Shown in pieces: positions 4,873 to 5,477 of a stretch of DNA of 5,477 nucleotides. The notes below the pieces were generated by a model. It saw only the letters and a list, made by a program, of their open reading frames with translations, was not told the origin of the DNA and ran no database searches. Source of the DNA: an uncultured Oxalobacteraceae bacterium (GTDB lineage Bacteria; Pseudomonadota; Gammaproteobacteria; Burkholderiales; Burkholderiaceae). The translations under genes were made by a program, and so were the position numbers. Location: positions 1 through 5,477 of the forward strand of contig CAMLDH010000274.1 in NCBI GenBank assembly GCA_946478765.1. The letters run 5' to 3'. Each line of letters begins with the position of its first letter. Position 1 is the first letter of the stretch.

Positions 4873-5477
4873 ATGACCGATACCTATCAAAATTACCCCC
4901 GCGATCTGATCGGCTACGGCCGCACGCCGCCGCATGCGCAATGGCCGGACGGCGCCCGGGTCGCATTGCAATTCGTGCTGAATTACGAGGAAGGCGGCGA
5001 GAATTGCGTGCTGCATGGCGACAAGGCTTCTGAAACCTTCCTGTCCGAAATCATCGGGGCGCAGGCATTCGACATGCGCCACCTGAGCATGGAGTCGCTC
5101 TATGAATACGGCGCGCGCGCCGGCCTGTGGCGCGTGCTGCGCATGTTCGAGGACCGCAAGCTGCCGCTGACAATTTTCGGCGTGTCGATGGCCTTGAAGC
5201 GCAATCCGGAAGCGGTCGCCGCGTTCCAGCAACTCGGCCATGAGATCGCCTGCCACGGCCTGCGCTGGATCAGCTATCAGCACATGGATGCAGCGACCGA
5301 ACGCGCGCATATGGTCGAAGCGGTGCAGATCATCAAGGAACTGACCGGCGCCGCGCCGCAAGGCTGGTACACCGGGCGCGACTCGCCCAACACCCGCAGA
5401 CTGGTGGTCGAACACGGCGGCTTTACGTATGACGCCGATTACTACGGCGACGACCTGCCGTTCTGGGCGCAAGTACC
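4873..5477 (+). CDS. puuE: allantoinase PuuE, 3' end missing at window edge
   Basis: PuuE is the metal-independent allantoinase of the polysaccharide deacetylase family. It opens allantoin to allantoate in the cytoplasm and is unrelated to the amidohydrolase-type AllB. The visible 201 residues begin with YPRDLIGYGRTPPHAQWPDGARVALQ (from about residue 8), typical of the family. Next come NYEEGGENCVLHGD (37-50), SMESLYEYGARAG (72-84), LTIFGVSMA (99-107), GHEIACHGLRW (122-132, the conserved histidine region of the fold) and GWYTGRDSPNTRRLV (164-178). The frame is open to the window end. Family members are about 300-310 residues, so roughly the last third is missing. The ATG at 4873 is supported by AGGTGA at 4864-4869. 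The gene is divergent from uraH by 138 bp, which supports its placement downstream of UraH in urate breakdown. Confidence 0.95.
   Translation, partial: MTDTYQNYPRDLIGYGRTPPHAQWPDGARVALQFVLNYEEGGENCVLHGDKASETFLSEIIGAQAFDMRHLSMESLYEYGARAGLWRVLRMFEDRKLPLTIFGVSMALKRNPEAVAAFQQLGHEIACHGLRWISYQHMDAATERAHMVEAVQIIKELTGAAPQGWYTGRDSPNTRRLVVEHGGFTYDADYYGDDLPFWAQV

Noticed and set aside
4798..5472. Minus-strand open frame of 224 codons
   Set aside because: It lies antisense to puuE, which has clear allantoinase motifs, and would also extend into the shared control region.

Overview
The window looks like a chromosomal segment of a GC-rich betaproteobacterium, most likely Burkholderiales near Oxalobacteraceae. 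This is inferred from protein character, codon use and gene content, not from a database search. Its core is a urate-degradation locus with two divergent arms: uraH, puuD and a histidine-ammonia-lyase-like gene on the minus strand, and puuE on the plus strand, running off the right edge.

Layout from left to right. Positions 1-288 hold no convincing gene. They carry a 20-bp dispersed palindrome matching the dRS3 pattern, a strong plus-strand rho-independent terminator for something ending just upstream, and a candidate promoter. At 289-1392 (+) is an exported substrate-binding protein of the sugar-type ABC transporter class, with no permease or ATPase gene in view. It converges, with a 16-bp gap and no visible terminator, on a 541-residue MIO-type ammonia-lyase (1409-3034, -). 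That gene follows puuD (3070-4302, -), a membrane urate oxidase with a C-terminal cytochrome c domain, by 35 bp. puuD follows uraH (4381-4734, -), the 5-hydroxyisourate hydrolase. A 138-bp divergent intergenic region then leads to puuE (from 4873, +), a polysaccharide-deacetylase-type allantoinase.

Together, PuuD oxidises urate to 5-hydroxyisourate and passes electrons to its own cytochrome c domain. UraH hydrolyses 5-hydroxyisourate to OHCU. An OHCU decarboxylase (uraD), not in this window and possibly beyond puuE, would give allantoin, which PuuE opens to allantoate. The lyase is the unexpected member. Every histidine-lyase active-site residue I can align is present, yet it sits at the end of a urate operon with no other hut gene in view. 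The second notable feature is a dyad-symmetric element centred exactly midway between two opposed -10-like boxes in the uraH/puuE intergenic region, a good candidate for a shared operator.
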